NCBI RefSeq assembly: GCF_034092415.1
Contig: NZ_CP139304.1
Location: forward strand, 496,001-560,000
Length of the DNA stretch: 64,000 nt
Direction: 5' to 3'
Source of the DNA: Prochlorococcus sp. MIT 1341
Lineage (GTDB): Bacteria > Cyanobacteriota > Cyanobacteriia > PCC-6307 > Cyanobiaceae
Part shown: in pieces, positions 10,770 through 21,193 of the stretch
How the letters are laid out: every line of letters starts with the position of its first letter
How positions within the stretch are numbered: position 1 is the first letter of the stretch
Translations under genes and position numbers: made by a program
The notes under the pieces: generated by a model
What the model saw: the letters and a program-made list of their open reading frames with translations, nothing else
What the model was told of the DNA's origin: nothing
The model's database searches: none

Positions 10770-11570
10770 GTGAGCTGCGTTTCGACCACCAGCCAAGGAC
10801 ATCCTCAAGTTTCCAGAATTCCATCGGATCTGGACATACATCGGATGCCTGCCCATGTAGCCATCATCATGGATGGCAATGGAAGGTGGGCACAGGCACG
10901 TGGTCTTCCCCGAATGATGGGTCATCGCGCAGGGGTTGAGGCACTTAAAACTACGCTTCGCCTTTGCAATGACTGGGGGATAAAAGCGCTTACTGCCTAT
11001 GCCTTCTCCACAGAGAACTGGTCTAGACCTGGGGACGAAGTAAGTTTTTTAATGACACTGTTTGAACGTGTACTACAACAGGAACTAGATTCTCTTGAAA
11101 AAGAACAGGTTCAAATTCGGTTTTTAGGAGACCTTGAAGCCCTTCCAAAGCGTTTGCAAAATCTTATTGAAGAAGCAACAAAGCGGACTGCTTTAAACAA
11201 AGGAATTCATTTCAATGTATGCACAAACTATGGAGGTAGGCGAGAACTAGTACTGGCCGCGAAGAAACTTGCTGAACGTTCCGCTAGTGGAGAGTTAGAT
11301 CCGGCTTTAATTGACGAGAATATTTTTTCTGCGGAACTCCTCACAGCAGATGAAGTAGATCCAGACCTACTAATACGAACAAGCGGGGAGAATCGTATAA
11401 GCAATTTCCTTCTATGGCAGTTGGCCTATGCAGAAATTCATGTAACAGAAGTTCTTTGGCCTGATTTCAACTCGGTTGAGCTCAAAAAGGCACTGATTGA
11501 TTATCAATCACGCTCTAGACGTTTTGGAGGTTTGGATCCAATCTCTCCCTCTGAGCAAATCAATTCCTAA
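10770..11570 (+). CDS. uppS: Undecaprenyl diphosphate synthase
   Basis: A cis-prenyltransferase making the C55 lipid carrier for peptidoglycan and surface polysaccharide. The diagnostic [14 protein letters not shown] block is near residues 32-45, with the Mg-binding Asp and following N-x-R-W. The C-terminal block [15 protein letters not shown] and EI(H)VTEVLWPDF is also present. The frame opens with GTG at 10770. The first 25 residues before the conserved domain are not characteristic, so a later start is possible. Confidence 0.94.
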   Translation: MSCVSTTSQGHPQVSRIPSDLDIHRMPAHVAIIMDGNGRWAQARGLPRMMGHRAGVEALKTTLRLCNDWGIKALTAYAFSTENWSRPGDEVSFLMTLFERVLQQELDSLEKEQVQIRFLGDLEALPKRLQNLIEEATKRTALNKGIHFNVCTNYGGRRELVLAAKKLAERSASGELDPALIDENIFSAELLTADEVDPDLLIRTSGENRISNFLLWQLAYAEIHVTEVLWPDFNSVELKKALIDYQSRSRRFGGLDPISPSEQINS

Positions 11571-11601
11571 ATCTATCTTCTAACTAAAACCCTGAAAGAA
11601 A

Positions 11602-12588
11602 GTGTCTACAAAAGAAGTTGCTAAATCCAATGAAATCATCCAACGTCATGACTGGACTCTTGATGAAATAAAAGAACTATTAGAAAGACCACTAATTGAT
11701 CTTCTTTGGAAAGCTCAGAATGTCCACAGAAAAGCAAATCCAGGCTATCAAGTACAACTAGCGTCACTACTGAGTGTCAAAACCGGTGGATGTCAAGAGG
11801 ATTGCTCTTATTGCCCTCAATCGATACATAACAGTAGCGACGTATCTGGTCAGCCCGACCTAGAAGTTGATTCAGTACTTAGACAAGCTAAAACAGCCAA
11901 AGATTCTGGTGCAGATCGGTTCTGCATGGGATGGGCATGGCGAGAAATAAGAGATGGGGAAAAGTTTGAAGAAATGCTCAGCATGATTCGTGGAGTTAAG
12001 TCCCTTGGACTGGAGGCCTGTGTAACTGCAGGAATGGTTACTGAGCGACAAGCTTCTCGCCTAGCAGAAGCTGGTTTAACCGCTTACAACCACAATCTAG
12101 ATACAAGTCCAGAGAACTATGGTGAAATAATTACTACGCGCACTTATCAAGAAAGACTTGATACTTTGGCAAGAATTCGAAGAGCAGGAATAAATATTTG
12201 CTGCGGAGGGATCATAGGTATGGGTGAAACAATTTCAGACCGAGCATCTCTATTGAAAGTGCTAGCTTCATTAGATCCACACCCTGAAAGCGTTCCTATC
12301 AATTCCCTTGTAGCAGTTGAAGGCACACCTTTAGAACATCAATCAAAAGTAGAACCATTAGAAATGGTTCGCATGGTTGCCACAGCAAGAATCCTTATGC
12401 CTAAAAGCAAAATTAGACTTAGCGCTGGTAGACAACAGCTAGGAAAAGAGGCCCAAATCCTTTGTCTTCAAGCAGGCGCAAACTCAATTTTTTATGGTGA
12501 CAAACTCCTTACAACCGGAAATCCTGACATCGGAAGCGATCGTGAGCTACTTTCTCAAGCTGGAGTAAACACAAAAATCAGTCGATAG
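11602..12588 (+). CDS. bioB: Biotin synthase
   Basis: A radical SAM enzyme that inserts sulfur into dethiobiotin. The CxxxCxxC cluster motif is visible in [13 protein letters not shown], with the second Fe-S cluster ligands around ACVTAG and [12 protein letters not shown]. The SAG(R) motif RLSAGRQQL ligates the auxiliary cluster Arg. It starts with GTG at 11602, preceded by GAAAGAA as a plausible ribosome-binding site. trhO begins 5 bases after the stop. Confidence 0.96.
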   Translation: MSTKEVAKSNEIIQRHDWTLDEIKELLERPLIDLLWKAQNVHRKANPGYQVQLASLLSVKTGGCQEDCSYCPQSIHNSSDVSGQPDLEVDSVLRQAKTAKDSGADRFCMGWAWREIRDGEKFEEMLSMIRGVKSLGLEACVTAGMVTERQASRLAEAGLTAYNHNLDTSPENYGEIITTRTYQERLDTLARIRRAGINICCGGIIGMGETISDRASLLKVLASLDPHPESVPINSLVAVEGTPLEHQSKVEPLEMVRMVATARILMPKSKIRLSAGRQQLGKEAQILCLQAGANSIFYGDKLLTTGNPDIGSDRELLSQAGVNTKISR

Positions 12589-12593
12589 AAATA

Positions 12594-13541
12594 GTGCTCT
12601 CATCTACAGAAAAAAGCCACAAGAGTTTGTACCTAATAGCAGCATTCTATAAATTCACACCTTTGTCAGATGAGGAAATTAACCTGATACTCAGAGAGGC
12701 AAAGGAGTTCGGAGACCTATATCAGATAAAAGGCACTATTCTTCTTGCCGAAGAAGGCATAAACGGAACTATATGTGGATCTGAAAGTGGAGTAAAGAAA
12801 TTATTTGAGAAACTTGAGTCTAATCTTCCTGAGAAGAAGTTAGATAAGAAATTTAGTTGGTCAAATGAATTCGCTTTTAAACGGCTAAGAGTACGTAGAA
12901 AAAAGGAGATTGTTACGATGGGGATCCCTGAGGTTAACCCCCTAATTGCAGTTGGGAAATATGTTTTGCCCTCTAAATGGAATGAACTTATAGATGATCC
13001 ATCAACACTTCTAATTGACACCAGAAATGAATATGAAATAGGAATTGGAACCTTTCAAAATGCTTTAAACCCACATACAGACAACTTTAGAGAATTTCCA
13101 AAATGGGTGAAAAATCATCTCGCCTCTTTTCTCAAAGAAAATAAACCTAAAAGAATCGCAATGTTCTGCACTGGCGGGATCCGGTGCGAAAAAGCTAGTT
13201 CATATTTAATCCAAGAAGGTTTCACTCACATCCATCATTTAAAAGGTGGCATTCTTCGTTACCTAGAAGAGGTTCCCAACAACCAATCCCGTTGGCAGGG
13301 TGAGTGTTATGTATTTGACCAAAGAGTATCTCTAAACCATGATCTTGGGCCTGGAAGGTACAAGTTATGCCATGCTTGTGGATTTCCACTAGCACCTGAG
13401 GATTTGAAGAAAGAATGCTACATACCTGGAGTTCAATGTCATCAATGTAAAGATCTATTTAATGAATCTGACAGAAAACGTTTTGCAGAGCGTCAACGCC
13501 AATATGAAAAGCAAAACCACATACAAGGTGGTCAACTCTAA
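12594..13541 (+). CDS. trhO: tRNA uridine(34) hydroxylase, rhodanese family
   Basis: A 315-residue TrhO/YceA-type protein: an N-terminal acylphosphatase-like domain (KGTILLAEEGINGTI), a rhodanese domain with catalytic Cys in MFCTGGIRCEKAS, and a C-terminal Cys-rich tail (CHACGFPLAP, CHQCKDLF). The family hydroxylates U34 of certain tRNAs, oxygen-dependently, toward 5-carboxymethoxy- or methoxyuridine. It starts with GTG five bases after bioB and is followed 9 bases later by the next gene, consistent with one operon. Confidence 0.9.
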   Translation: MLSSTEKSHKSLYLIAAFYKFTPLSDEEINLILREAKEFGDLYQIKGTILLAEEGINGTICGSESGVKKLFEKLESNLPEKKLDKKFSWSNEFAFKRLRVRRKKEIVTMGIPEVNPLIAVGKYVLPSKWNELIDDPSTLLIDTRNEYEIGIGTFQNALNPHTDNFREFPKWVKNHLASFLKENKPKRIAMFCTGGIRCEKASSYLIQEGFTHIHHLKGGILRYLEEVPNNQSRWQGECYVFDQRVSLNHDLGPGRYKLCHACGFPLAPEDLKKECYIPGVQCHQCKDLFNESDRKRFAERQRQYEKQNHIQGGQL

Positions 13542-13550
13542 ATCAATGAA

Positions 13551-14081
13551 ATGAATTTAACTACAACATCATTAGCAGAATTAGAAAGACACGCTGCAAA
13601 GCAAGACCTCCTTCTTCGTCTACAAGTTCAAAGACCTCTAAACTTATGGTCATTAAGACTTGTCGTGGCAGAAAAAATCTCAGAAGAGCGCATCAGAATT
13701 CTTGGAGAGATGAAGGCGTGGGCCTATAAAGGGGAGAATGGATTGCAGCTAGACACAATGAGAGTTTCTCCAAACTCAAAAACTGGAATTGGTGACCTTA
13801 TTTGGGCGGCAACAATGGCATGGGCGATTGAACAGACCCCATGTCGCAAAGCTCGCTTACTCGCAATTAGAGACGAAGAAAATCATCACACAAAACTAGT
13901 TAGGTATTTCAGGCAAAGAGGTTTCAGCAAAACAAGGCAAGTTGGCTCAAGTCCATCAGACCTTCCGATTAGAATGGTTTGGGGAGGTGCAGGAACTCTT
14001 ATGACAGGAGAATGCAAATTGGTTTACGAAAGAAGTCTTCGACGTTTGTTGAACTCAGGAGAATCTATCATTGCTATTTAG
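13551..14081 (+). CDS. Conserved cyanobacterial GNAT-like protein
   Basis: A 176-residue protein that I recognise only by fold pattern. The block LQLDTMRVSPNSKTGIGDLIWAATMAW resembles a GNAT core with a shortened acetyl-CoA loop, followed by LLAIRDEENHHTKLVRYFRQRGF, like the GNAT C-terminal strand-helix. No substrate can be proposed. It is the last gene of the plus-strand run that starts with lysA, and its stop lies 2 bases from the convergent lipA stop. Confidence 0.7.
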   Translation: MNLTTTSLAELERHAAKQDLLLRLQVQRPLNLWSLRLVVAEKISEERIRILGEMKAWAYKGENGLQLDTMRVSPNSKTGIGDLIWAATMAWAIEQTPCRKARLLAIRDEENHHTKLVRYFRQRGFSKTRQVGSSPSDLPIRMVWGGAGTLMTGECKLVYERSLRRLLNSGESIIAI

Positions 14082-14083
14082 CC

Positions 14084-15010
14084 TTACTTTTCGCCATACT
14101 CTGCATGATAACTACTTCGTACCAAAGGACCACTACTAACCTTAGAAAAGCCTAACTGAATAGCAATCTCCCTTAAAGAGGAAAATTCATCTGGTGTCCA
14201 ATAGCGATAAACTGGAATATGTGCCAATGAAGGCCTTAAATACTGTCCGAAAGTCACCCTCTGACAGTCAACTTCACGAAGATCTTTGAGTGTTTGAATA
14301 ACCTCCTCAAATTCTTCGCCAAGGCCTAGCATCAAGCCTGACTTTGTAGGTATTTGAGGCGCAATTTCTTTTGCATATTTCAATAAAGATAATGAATGCT
14401 CATACGTAGCGCCCCTTCTAACCTCCCCTTGTAGTCGCTGTACCGTTTCAAGATTGTGATTAAAGCAAACCGGTTTAGCAGATAAAACAATTTTCAGACG
14501 TTCTTTCTGTTTCCTTGTAGCCATAAAGAAATCAGAAGTCCCACCCCAAAAATCTGGAGTCAAAACCTCAATGGCAATAAGAGGATTAGACCTGCGAATA
14601 GCGGCTATCGTACTTGTGAAAAGACTTGCACCATGATCTTGCAAATCATCTCTAGCAACAGAGGTAAGAACTACATACCGAAGGCCTAACTTAATGACAG
14701 CTTTCGCGACTCGCTCGGCCTCTAAAGGATCGATCTTTTGAGGAGGGGTTCCTTTTTCCACTTGGCAAAAAGCACAACTTCTCGTGCAAATAGATCCACC
14801 AAGCAAAAAAGTAGCGGTTCCTGCGGAATAACACTCGGCTCTATTGGGACATCTTCCTTCTTCACATATGGTATGCAGGCGAGATTCCTTCACTAGAGAA
14901 TCAACTCTTTCTAACTCTGAAACTCTGCCAATAGATCTTCTTAACCATAGAGGCAACTTCTCGCTTGGAAGAATATGGCTATAGCGAGTTTCTTTGCGGC
15001 CGATAGACAT
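14084..15010 (-). CDS. lipA: Lipoyl synthase
   Basis: A radical SAM enzyme that inserts two sulfurs into protein-bound octanoate. It has the radical SAM motif [13 protein letters not shown] and the family-specific auxiliary cluster motif [12 protein letters not shown] near residues 49-60. The C-terminal RSSYHAE block provides the conserved Ser ligand. Its 308-residue length matches the family, and picocyanobacteria commonly have two lipA paralogues. It sits 15 bases downstream of recR on the same strand. Confidence 0.95.
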   Translation of the reverse strand: MSIGRKETRYSHILPSEKLPLWLRRSIGRVSELERVDSLVKESRLHTICEEGRCPNRAECYSAGTATFLLGGSICTRSCAFCQVEKGTPPQKIDPLEAERVAKAVIKLGLRYVVLTSVARDDLQDHGASLFTSTIAAIRRSNPLIAIEVLTPDFWGGTSDFFMATRKQKERLKIVLSAKPVCFNHNLETVQRLQGEVRRGATYEHSLSLLKYAKEIAPQIPTKSGLMLGLGEEFEEVIQTLKDLREVDCQRVTFGQYLRPSLAHIPVYRYWTPDEFSSLREIAIQLGFSKVSSGPLVRSSYHAEYGEK

Positions 15011-15025
15011 CGTTTCGTTGTTCCT

Positions 15026-15655
15026 TCATTCCATAGCTGTTCGCCCTTCAAGAGCGCGAGCAAGAGTTACTTCATCAGCATATTCCAATTCACTTCCCAT
15101 AGGAAGCCCATATGCAATACGACTGACTTTCGCAAAAGGTTTGATCAATTTTGAAAGATAAAGACTGGTAGTGTCGCCTTCAACACTTGGAGGTAACGCA
15201 AGTATTACCTCAGCAATTCCTTCTTGATCAACCCTTCTAACAAGACTTGAAATCATTAACATTTCTGGACCAACGCCATCTAAAGGGGAAATTAATCCTC
15301 CAAGAACATGATAAAAGCCTTTGTACTCTCTAGTACGTTCTAAGGCAAGTAAGTCTCTGGAGTCAGCAATTACACATAGCAAATCATTCTTCCTGGATGA
15401 GCTTTTACATATTTCGCAAAGCGGTTCTGAGCTCAAATGAAAACACCTTTGACACTGTCCCACCTGAGACCTTGCAGCAAGCAATGCATCAGCAAAACTT
15501 CTGGTTTTCTCTTCGGGTTGCCTTAACAAATAAAGCGCAAGTCTTTGAGCTGTCCTAGGGCCTATCCCAGGTAACCGCTCAAATTGATCAATCAGGCGGG
15601 CAAGTGGGCGCGTAAAACCGCTCAGAACAAAAAAGCAAATAATTGGACTAGGCAT
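15026..15655 (-). CDS. recR: Recombination protein RecR
   Basis: Part of RecFOR gap repair. The order is an HhH region ([20 protein letters not shown]), a C4 zinc finger ([16 protein letters not shown]), then a Toprim domain ([17 protein letters not shown] ... [17 protein letters not shown]). The frame adds about 14 residues ([14 protein letters not shown]) before the usual family start TRPLARLI. No later ATG or GTG precedes that point, so the ATG at 15655 is kept. Confidence 0.94.
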   Translation of the reverse strand: MPSPIICFFVLSGFTRPLARLIDQFERLPGIGPRTAQRLALYLLRQPEEKTRSFADALLAARSQVGQCQRCFHLSSEPLCEICKSSSRKNDLLCVIADSRDLLALERTREYKGFYHVLGGLISPLDGVGPEMLMISSLVRRVDQEGIAEVILALPPSVEGDTTSLYLSKLIKPFAKVSRIAYGLPMGSELEYADEVTLARALEGRTAME

Positions 15656-15695
15656 TTATCTTACTAAGAAGTCAACATTTAGGATCTCCGGCAGA

Positions 15696-16274
15696 ATGGA
15701 TAGACCTCTAGCGAAATCAATGGTGAATTTTCTCCGAACCTCATCACGATTCTTGTTTGCTTTTTTTCTCGCCATATTGCTAGTTGCCTGTAATAGCAAT
15801 ACAGGTGGAATGGAATCTTTCCAAAGCCCCGATGGACGCTACGCTTTTCTATACCCGACTGGATGGACAAGGGTAGCTGTAAACGATGGCCCCCAAGTCG
15901 TTTTTCATGATCTAATCAACAGCGATGAAACATTGAGTCTCGTCGTCTCAAAAGTCGATGAATCGATAGATCTGTCAAAACTGGGAGATCCTGATTCAGT
16001 TGGCGTAGCGATATTTAATAACGTAATCGCACCCGAGGGAACAGGTAGAGAAATTGAGTTGGTCGAGGCAAAAGCAAGAGACAATAATGACCATACTTTC
16101 TACGACCTGGAATACATAGTTCATCTACAAAATAGAGACCGGCATGAACTCGCAACTGTCGTCATTGACAGGGGCACCCTATATACACTTGCAACAAGTA
16201 CAAATGAAACTAGATGGTTACGAGTAAAGAATTTATTTGAAACAGTTGTCACATCACTTACTTTCTTAATCTAG
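15696..16274 (+). CDS. psbP: PsbP-like (CyanoP) photosystem II lipoprotein
   Basis: A 192-residue thylakoid-lumen lipoprotein. A signal sequence ends in a lipobox, LLVAC near residue 32, followed by the PsbP domain: SPDGRYAFLYPTGWTRV, then VVFHDLI and a C-terminal TLATSTNETRW. Cyanobacterial PsbP homologues assist photosystem II assembly. An in-frame ATG at 15720 (MVNFLRTSS) would give a shorter, typical signal peptide and may be the true start. It is divergent from recR with only 40 bases between starts. Confidence 0.88.
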   Translation: MDRPLAKSMVNFLRTSSRFLFAFFLAILLVACNSNTGGMESFQSPDGRYAFLYPTGWTRVAVNDGPQVVFHDLINSDETLSLVVSKVDESIDLSKLGDPDSVGVAIFNNVIAPEGTGREIELVEAKARDNNDHTFYDLEYIVHLQNRDRHELATVVIDRGTLYTLATSTNETRWLRVKNLFETVVTSLTFLI

Positions 16275-16392
16275 AAGTCGAAAACTAAATTAAATTCTCG
16301 TTAATAGAATCTTGATCCTAAAAAATAAATTAACAGATTAATAGGATTAATTATAAATCCTTATCTTGGAATATTTTTTACGTCAATCATTT

Positions 16393-18195
16393 TTAAAATA
16401 AAATTTTATCGTCAACTCTTAGACCAGCTTGAATCCTCCATAAATCAGAATAAAAACCACCTTCTTTTATCAACTCATCATGCGTACCCTGCTCAACAAT
16501 GCGCCCTTTATCCATAACAATAATTGCGTCTGCATGCCTTACAGTACTTAGCCTATGAGCTATTACTATAGTTGTTCTTCCCCTTGTTATTTTCTCTAAA
16601 GATCGTTGTATGGCAGCTTCCGTTTCATTATCCACAGAGGCTGTTGCTTCATCCAATATCAGTATTGGTGAATCTTTAAGAATTGCCCTAGCTAAAGCAA
16701 TTCGTTGGCGTTGCCCACCCGATAAACGCTGACCTCTTTCACCAACTAAAGTATTAAAGCCTTGTGGCAAAGCCTCAATAAATTCCTTGGCTTCAGAAAG
16801 TTCCGAAGCTCTAACAATTTCATCATGACCTGCTTCTTGACTTCCATATGAAATATTATCCGCAACTGTTCCATAAAAAAGATATACCTCTTGACTAACT
16901 AAAGCAAAACACTTCCGCAAATCAGTTAGATTTAAGGAATCTATAGACATATCATCAAGATAGATATTGCCGGAGTTTAGTGAGTAAAGAAGAAGCATTA
17001 GTTTAACCAATGTACTCTTTCCTGATCCAGTATTACCCACAATTCCATAAGTTTTACCCGCTGGTATTTCTAAATTAAAATTATTAAGCAAAGGATCTCT
17101 ATTTTGATATTGAAAACATACATTCTCAAATCTAATCCTTCCCTTAATCTTTTCAGGAGAAAGTCTCTTTAGACCACCTAATATTTTTATTGGTGTATCA
17201 ATTAAATCTAAGACTCTATTCGTAGAGGCCATAGAGCGTTGATACTCATCCAATGTCTGGCCAAGGGTAGTAAGAGGCCAAAGCAGCCTTTGTGTAATAA
17301 AGACCAGAAAACTATATGCTCCAACCCCGATTTTTCCCTGCCAAGCCTGAAGTCCACCTAATATCAGGATCACTAGAAATGCAAATAAGATAGCGAATCT
17401 AATAAGTGGAATAAAAGCCGCCGAAAGCCTTATTGCCTTCGCATTACTATGTTTATAAGCCTCACTATCTATACGCATACGTTCCAACTCCCAATCTTCA
17501 GTAGCAAAACTCTTTATAGTAAGTATTCCACCAAGATTATTACTCAATCGAGCCGCTAGATCACCTACTTTTTCTCGAACTTCTCTATATCTTGGTGATA
17601 AGAGCCTTTGAAAATAAATAGATCCAAATAAGATTATGGGTATCGGAATAAATGACAGAAATGCTATCCCAGGTGCCAGAACTGCCATGGCCCCTCCAAC
17701 TAGAACAACCGTTGTAATTAATTGAAGAATTTGATTGGCTCCATGATCAAGGAATCTTTCCAACTGGTTAATATCATCATTAAGAACGGCCATGATTTGG
17801 CCAGTGCTGCCGCATTCGAAAAAAGCCATCTCAAGTTTCTGAAGATGTCCGTAAGCCTTTAGCCTTAAATTATGTTGTGCAACTTGAGCCAAATTTCTCC
17901 AAAGGACTCCATATAAATATTCAAAAAAAGACTCTGCACTCCAAATCAAGAAAGAAAGTATAGCCAAAAATATTAATTGAGCAGGTACAGTTTCATATCC
18001 GATTTTAGATAGCCATGAATTCTGATCCATTGCTACAACATCAACGGCCAATCCAATAATTACTGGTGGAGCGAGATCAAAAAACTTATTCAGAACAGAA
18101 CAACTTGCCGCAGCAACAATTAATCTATGCCTACTTCTAAGGCTATCGATTAATCTTCTTAAAGAACTTTTTCTTAATCTAGCCCGTGAAGACAT
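16393..18195 (-). CDS. ABC exporter, fused membrane and ATPase domains (MsbA-like)
   Basis: A 600-residue half-transporter. Six hydrophobic segments fill residues 20-300, followed by a nucleotide-binding domain with Walker A GNTGSGKST, signature LSGGQRQRIALARA, Walker B LILDEATASVD and the H-loop AHRLS. It would work as a homodimer exporting a lipid or hydrophobic compound, and the substrate is not deducible. No partner gene is adjacent. The 292-base gap after its start (18196-18487) contains no recognisable gene. Confidence 0.9.
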   Translation of the reverse strand: MSSRARLRKSSLRRLIDSLRSRHRLIVAAASCSVLNKFFDLAPPVIIGLAVDVVAMDQNSWLSKIGYETVPAQLIFLAILSFLIWSAESFFEYLYGVLWRNLAQVAQHNLRLKAYGHLQKLEMAFFECGSTGQIMAVLNDDINQLERFLDHGANQILQLITTVVLVGGAMAVLAPGIAFLSFIPIPIILFGSIYFQRLLSPRYREVREKVGDLAARLSNNLGGILTIKSFATEDWELERMRIDSEAYKHSNAKAIRLSAAFIPLIRFAILFAFLVILILGGLQAWQGKIGVGAYSFLVFITQRLLWPLTTLGQTLDEYQRSMASTNRVLDLIDTPIKILGGLKRLSPEKIKGRIRFENVCFQYQNRDPLLNNFNLEIPAGKTYGIVGNTGSGKSTLVKLMLLLYSLNSGNIYLDDMSIDSLNLTDLRKCFALVSQEVYLFYGTVADNISYGSQEAGHDEIVRASELSEAKEFIEALPQGFNTLVGERGQRLSGGQRQRIALARAILKDSPILILDEATASVDNETEAAIQRSLEKITRGRTTIVIAHRLSTVRHADAIIVMDKGRIVEQGTHDELIKEGGFYSDLWRIQAGLRVDDKILF

Positions 18196-18487
18196 CAGAA
18201 ACTAACTCCATTCTCGAAAAAGATCATTTTGATCAAGATAATGCATAAGTATATACAACTTAGTTTATTGAAGAATACTCTTACTACTAAGTGATGCAAT
18301 CCTCAAATAGATTAATTCTCTGAGCCTGTTTACATACACTAATCGCTTAAACAATGTCCTCAATACTCAGATTTGAAAATTTCTTCTAAGACGAATAGTA
18401 AATTCTCACAAGTTTAAACTAAGTAAATCAAAATGCTAACAATATATATTAAGGCAGTTTAATTTCTTAGAGGAGATAGTTTTTTTT

Positions 18488-18763
18488 TCAGCTCGGGCCT
18501 CCTCTCCCTCCAGATGATCGTTCACGAGGTGTTGCTTTATTGACTCTTATCATTCTCCCCATCCACTCAACGTCCTGAAGATCATCAATTGCTTTTTGTT
18601 CATCAGCGTCGTTATCCATTTCAACAAACGCAAAACCACGTTTGCGACCCGTCTCCCTATCTAAAGGGAGGCTGCATTGCTTAATCTCACCATATTGACT
18701 GAAAAGGTGGATCAGGTCTTCTTGTTCTGCCTGGAAGGACAAATTGCCTATGTAAATGGTCAT
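18488..18763 (-). CDS. RRM-type RNA-binding protein (cyanobacterial Rbp)
   Basis: A 91-residue single RRM protein with RNP2 IYIGNL at residues 3-8 and RNP1 RKRGFAFVEM near 41-50. The C-terminus is a short Gly/Arg tail (SSGGRGGPS) as in type I cyanobacterial Rbp proteins, which are often cold-induced and influence mRNA localisation or stability. Its neighbour on the same strand is a DEAD-box helicase. The 370-base upstream gap is long for this compact genome and may include a structured leader. Confidence 0.93.
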   Translation of the reverse strand: MTIYIGNLSFQAEQEDLIHLFSQYGEIKQCSLPLDRETGRKRGFAFVEMDNDADEQKAIDDLQDVEWMGRMIRVNKATPRERSSGGRGGPS

Positions 18764-19133
18764 TGCCTAATTGGACCGATGAGGATTGATCTGTGAAACG
18801 TTGGTCCAAAAAGGAAAGTCCTTTGATGCAATAGCTTATTAGCTGAAGCCTAGGGAGCGAGCCATTCAGGGCCTATGTACAAAAACACTTTACTCAACAA
18901 AGCTACCTAAAGGGAAATAAAAGAAGTTCAAAAAACAAATAATTAATAATTAAAAAGTCAAAAATCTTTCCTGAAAGCAGGAAAAAATCTCTGTTTGCTG
19001 CAAAAAAAGAGTTCATCTTCTAATGAACTACTCAACTAGAGTGAACTAGTTCTTGAGAAAATCCAGCAAAAAATTTTCAAAAACTTCTCTTAACCAAACT
19101 ACTAAGCCTTTTGATCACGGATAAGAAGGAGGC
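18764..19133. other. Long intergenic region upstream of the RRM gene
   Basis: 370 bases without a supportable ORF between the helicase stop and the RRM start, both on the minus strand. It contains the hairpin at 18967-18984 and an imperfect pair of inverted repeats near 19013-19060 (GTTCAT / ATGAAC). The part nearest the RRM gene is a candidate leader or promoter. Long leaders are known for cold-regulated cyanobacterial RNA-binding protein genes. That link is inference. Confidence 0.4.
18967..18984 (-). terminator. Probable Rho-independent terminator of the DEAD-box helicase gene
   Basis: A perfect 7-bp stem, TTTCCTG/CAGGAAA, with a 4-base loop, followed on the minus strand by GATTTTTGACTTTTT. 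It lies about 150 bases past the helicase stop and about 200 bases before the RRM start, so it could separate the two transcripts. Confidence 0.5.
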
Positions 19134-20978
19134 CTAGCTGGTCCGTTGTATTTGCAACTCTCGATTCATAACCTTTAGCTTCTTCAAAATTTTAAAAACA
19201 TCTTCTGGCATCCCCTTTGGAAGGTCCACAAAACTATGCGTATCGAAAATCTGTATCCTTCCTATCTTTCTTCCATGTAAACCTGATTCATTCGCTATTG
19301 CACCTACCAAATTACCAGGTTTCACATGATCTCTATGACCCACCTCGACCCTAAAACGTTCCATGTTTTCCTCAGGAGGCCTTGCGTTCCTATCCTGACG
19401 TCTACCTGAACCATGACGATCCTGTCGACGATCAACACGTCGGCCTCTAGGTAATGGTTCATCTATCCATCTTTCGTCACCATCAAAAAGCAAAGAATCA
19501 GGTCCTATACCAAGTTTAAGAGCTGCAAGTGCAATATCTTCTAAATTAAGGTTTTCCTCTTTTGCTAAGCCTGAAAGGATTTCTTTCAGAAGCTCAGTTT
19601 CTTCATTACTGGAGTCAAGTGTTTTGGAGGTCAAAGTGAGTCGTTCTCTCAAACGATTAACACGGCTTTCATTAATCTCTGAATTACTGGGAATTCCCAT
19701 GGCCTCAATAGGCTGTCCAACAGCTCTTTCCAGGGTGCTTACGAAGCGTCTTTCTCTTGGGTTAATGAAAAGAATTGCTTCTCCTTTTCGTCCAGCCCTT
19801 CCTGTTCGTCCAATTCGATGCACATAAGCCTCACTATCAAAAGGTATGTCATAGTTAACGACTAGACCAACCCGATCAACGTCAAGGCCTCTAGCGGCAA
19901 CATCTGTCGCCACTAAAACATTAACTCGGCCATTTTTTAAACTTTCAACTGTACGTTCTCGTTGATTTTGAGGCACATCTCCATTCAAAACGGCTACTTC
20001 ATGTCCGGAAGCCTCTAAAGACTCTGCCACATCAAGAGTAATCACCTTAGTACGTGCAAACACAATGACTCCCTCTCCTACAAAAGACTCCAAAACCCTT
20101 TTAAGAGCCTCCAGCTTACGACTATTGTGAATAGTTATACAACGATGGCGAATTCGACGAGCTTCCTGGGCTTTCGTTTTAATCGTAATTTCAGCAGGTG
20201 CATTTAAATATCTCTTAGATAGCCGACGAATCTCAGTAGGCATGGTTGCTGAAAAGAGAACCATTTGTCGCTCTGAAGGTAACTGTTCAAGGATCCACTC
20301 GACGTCATCAATAAATCCCATACGCAGCATTTCATCAGCTTCATCAAGGATCAAACTCTTCAAATTAGAAGTATCAAAAGTCTTTTGACGAATGTGATCC
20401 ATTACCCTTCCGGGTGTACCTACTACAACATCTACACCCTTTCTGAGAGAATTAATTTGAAAGCGAAAGTCTGCACCTCCATAAACAGCAAGAATTTTTA
20501 AGTGCTTATGCCCAACTGCATAGGCTCTAAAAGAATCTGCGACCTGCAATGCAAGCTCACGAGTGGGAGCAAGAACTAATGCTTGTGGACTAACTTGATG
20601 CTCCTGAAGCCTTTCAATTAAAGGTAACGCAAAGGCTGCTGTTTTTCCTGTACCAGTTTGAGCCTGGCCAACTAAATCACGGCCCAGCATTAGCTCAGGA
20701 ATAGCCGCTCTCTGAATAGGAGATGGGTTCTTGTACCCTTTTTCTAAGAGGGTTTTCAAAAGAGTACTGCTAAAACCAAACCCATCAAAACCTGTCTCAA
20801 AAATAGATTTATCGTCACCTTGAACAGAGCCCTCTATTTCTTTGGAGGGGCTTTGGTCAGAACTTTTTAAATCTGGCCGTTTTTCGTCAACTGAAATCTC
20901 ATCCTCTAGAGACAGGATCTTAGACGCACTTATGTCCTCAGTGCACGAGGATCCCTCATGCGGTTTTGCATTAGTCAT
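19134..20978 (-). CDS. deaD: DEAD-box ATP-dependent RNA helicase (DeaD/CsdA-like)
   Basis: A 614-residue RNA helicase. Motif Q precedes Walker A AQTGTGKT, then PTRELA, DEAD, SAT, ARTK, and the HRIGRTGRAGR motif VI. The C-terminus (about 540-605) resembles the DbpA/CsdA RNA-binding domain (LVGAIANESGLHGRKIGRIQIFD). The N-terminal 70 residues are acidic and poorly ordered. Likely role: ribosome assembly and mRNA unwinding in the cold. It is upstream of the RRM gene, a functionally sensible pairing. Confidence 0.93.
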   Translation of the reverse strand: MTNAKPHEGSSCTEDISASKILSLEDEISVDEKRPDLKSSDQSPSKEIEGSVQGDDKSIFETGFDGFGFSSTLLKTLLEKGYKNPSPIQRAAIPELMLGRDLVGQAQTGTGKTAAFALPLIERLQEHQVSPQALVLAPTRELALQVADSFRAYAVGHKHLKILAVYGGADFRFQINSLRKGVDVVVGTPGRVMDHIRQKTFDTSNLKSLILDEADEMLRMGFIDDVEWILEQLPSERQMVLFSATMPTEIRRLSKRYLNAPAEITIKTKAQEARRIRHRCITIHNSRKLEALKRVLESFVGEGVIVFARTKVITLDVAESLEASGHEVAVLNGDVPQNQRERTVESLKNGRVNVLVATDVAARGLDVDRVGLVVNYDIPFDSEAYVHRIGRTGRAGRKGEAILFINPRERRFVSTLERAVGQPIEAMGIPSNSEINESRVNRLRERLTLTSKTLDSSNEETELLKEILSGLAKEENLNLEDIALAALKLGIGPDSLLFDGDERWIDEPLPRGRRVDRRQDRHGSGRRQDRNARPPEENMERFRVEVGHRDHVKPGNLVGAIANESGLHGRKIGRIQIFDTHSFVDLPKGMPEDVFKILKKLKVMNRELQIQRTS

Positions 20979-21193
20979 GACTAGAAATCATTAGCCTGAT
21001 TAATCCTTCAAATCAGGCCAGCAACTCCCAATCGGCAGAAAACCCGCAGTGTTGCTTTGCCTTTGCTTTAAAGGTTCCTTTTGACTTTATCACCCGAGGC
21101 CTACCACTCATTAGAATTCCAAGCAAAAGAATGCTGTACCAACCTGATTGACAAAGTAAATTTTCGATTTAAATAAATTGATAAAAAGTTTTC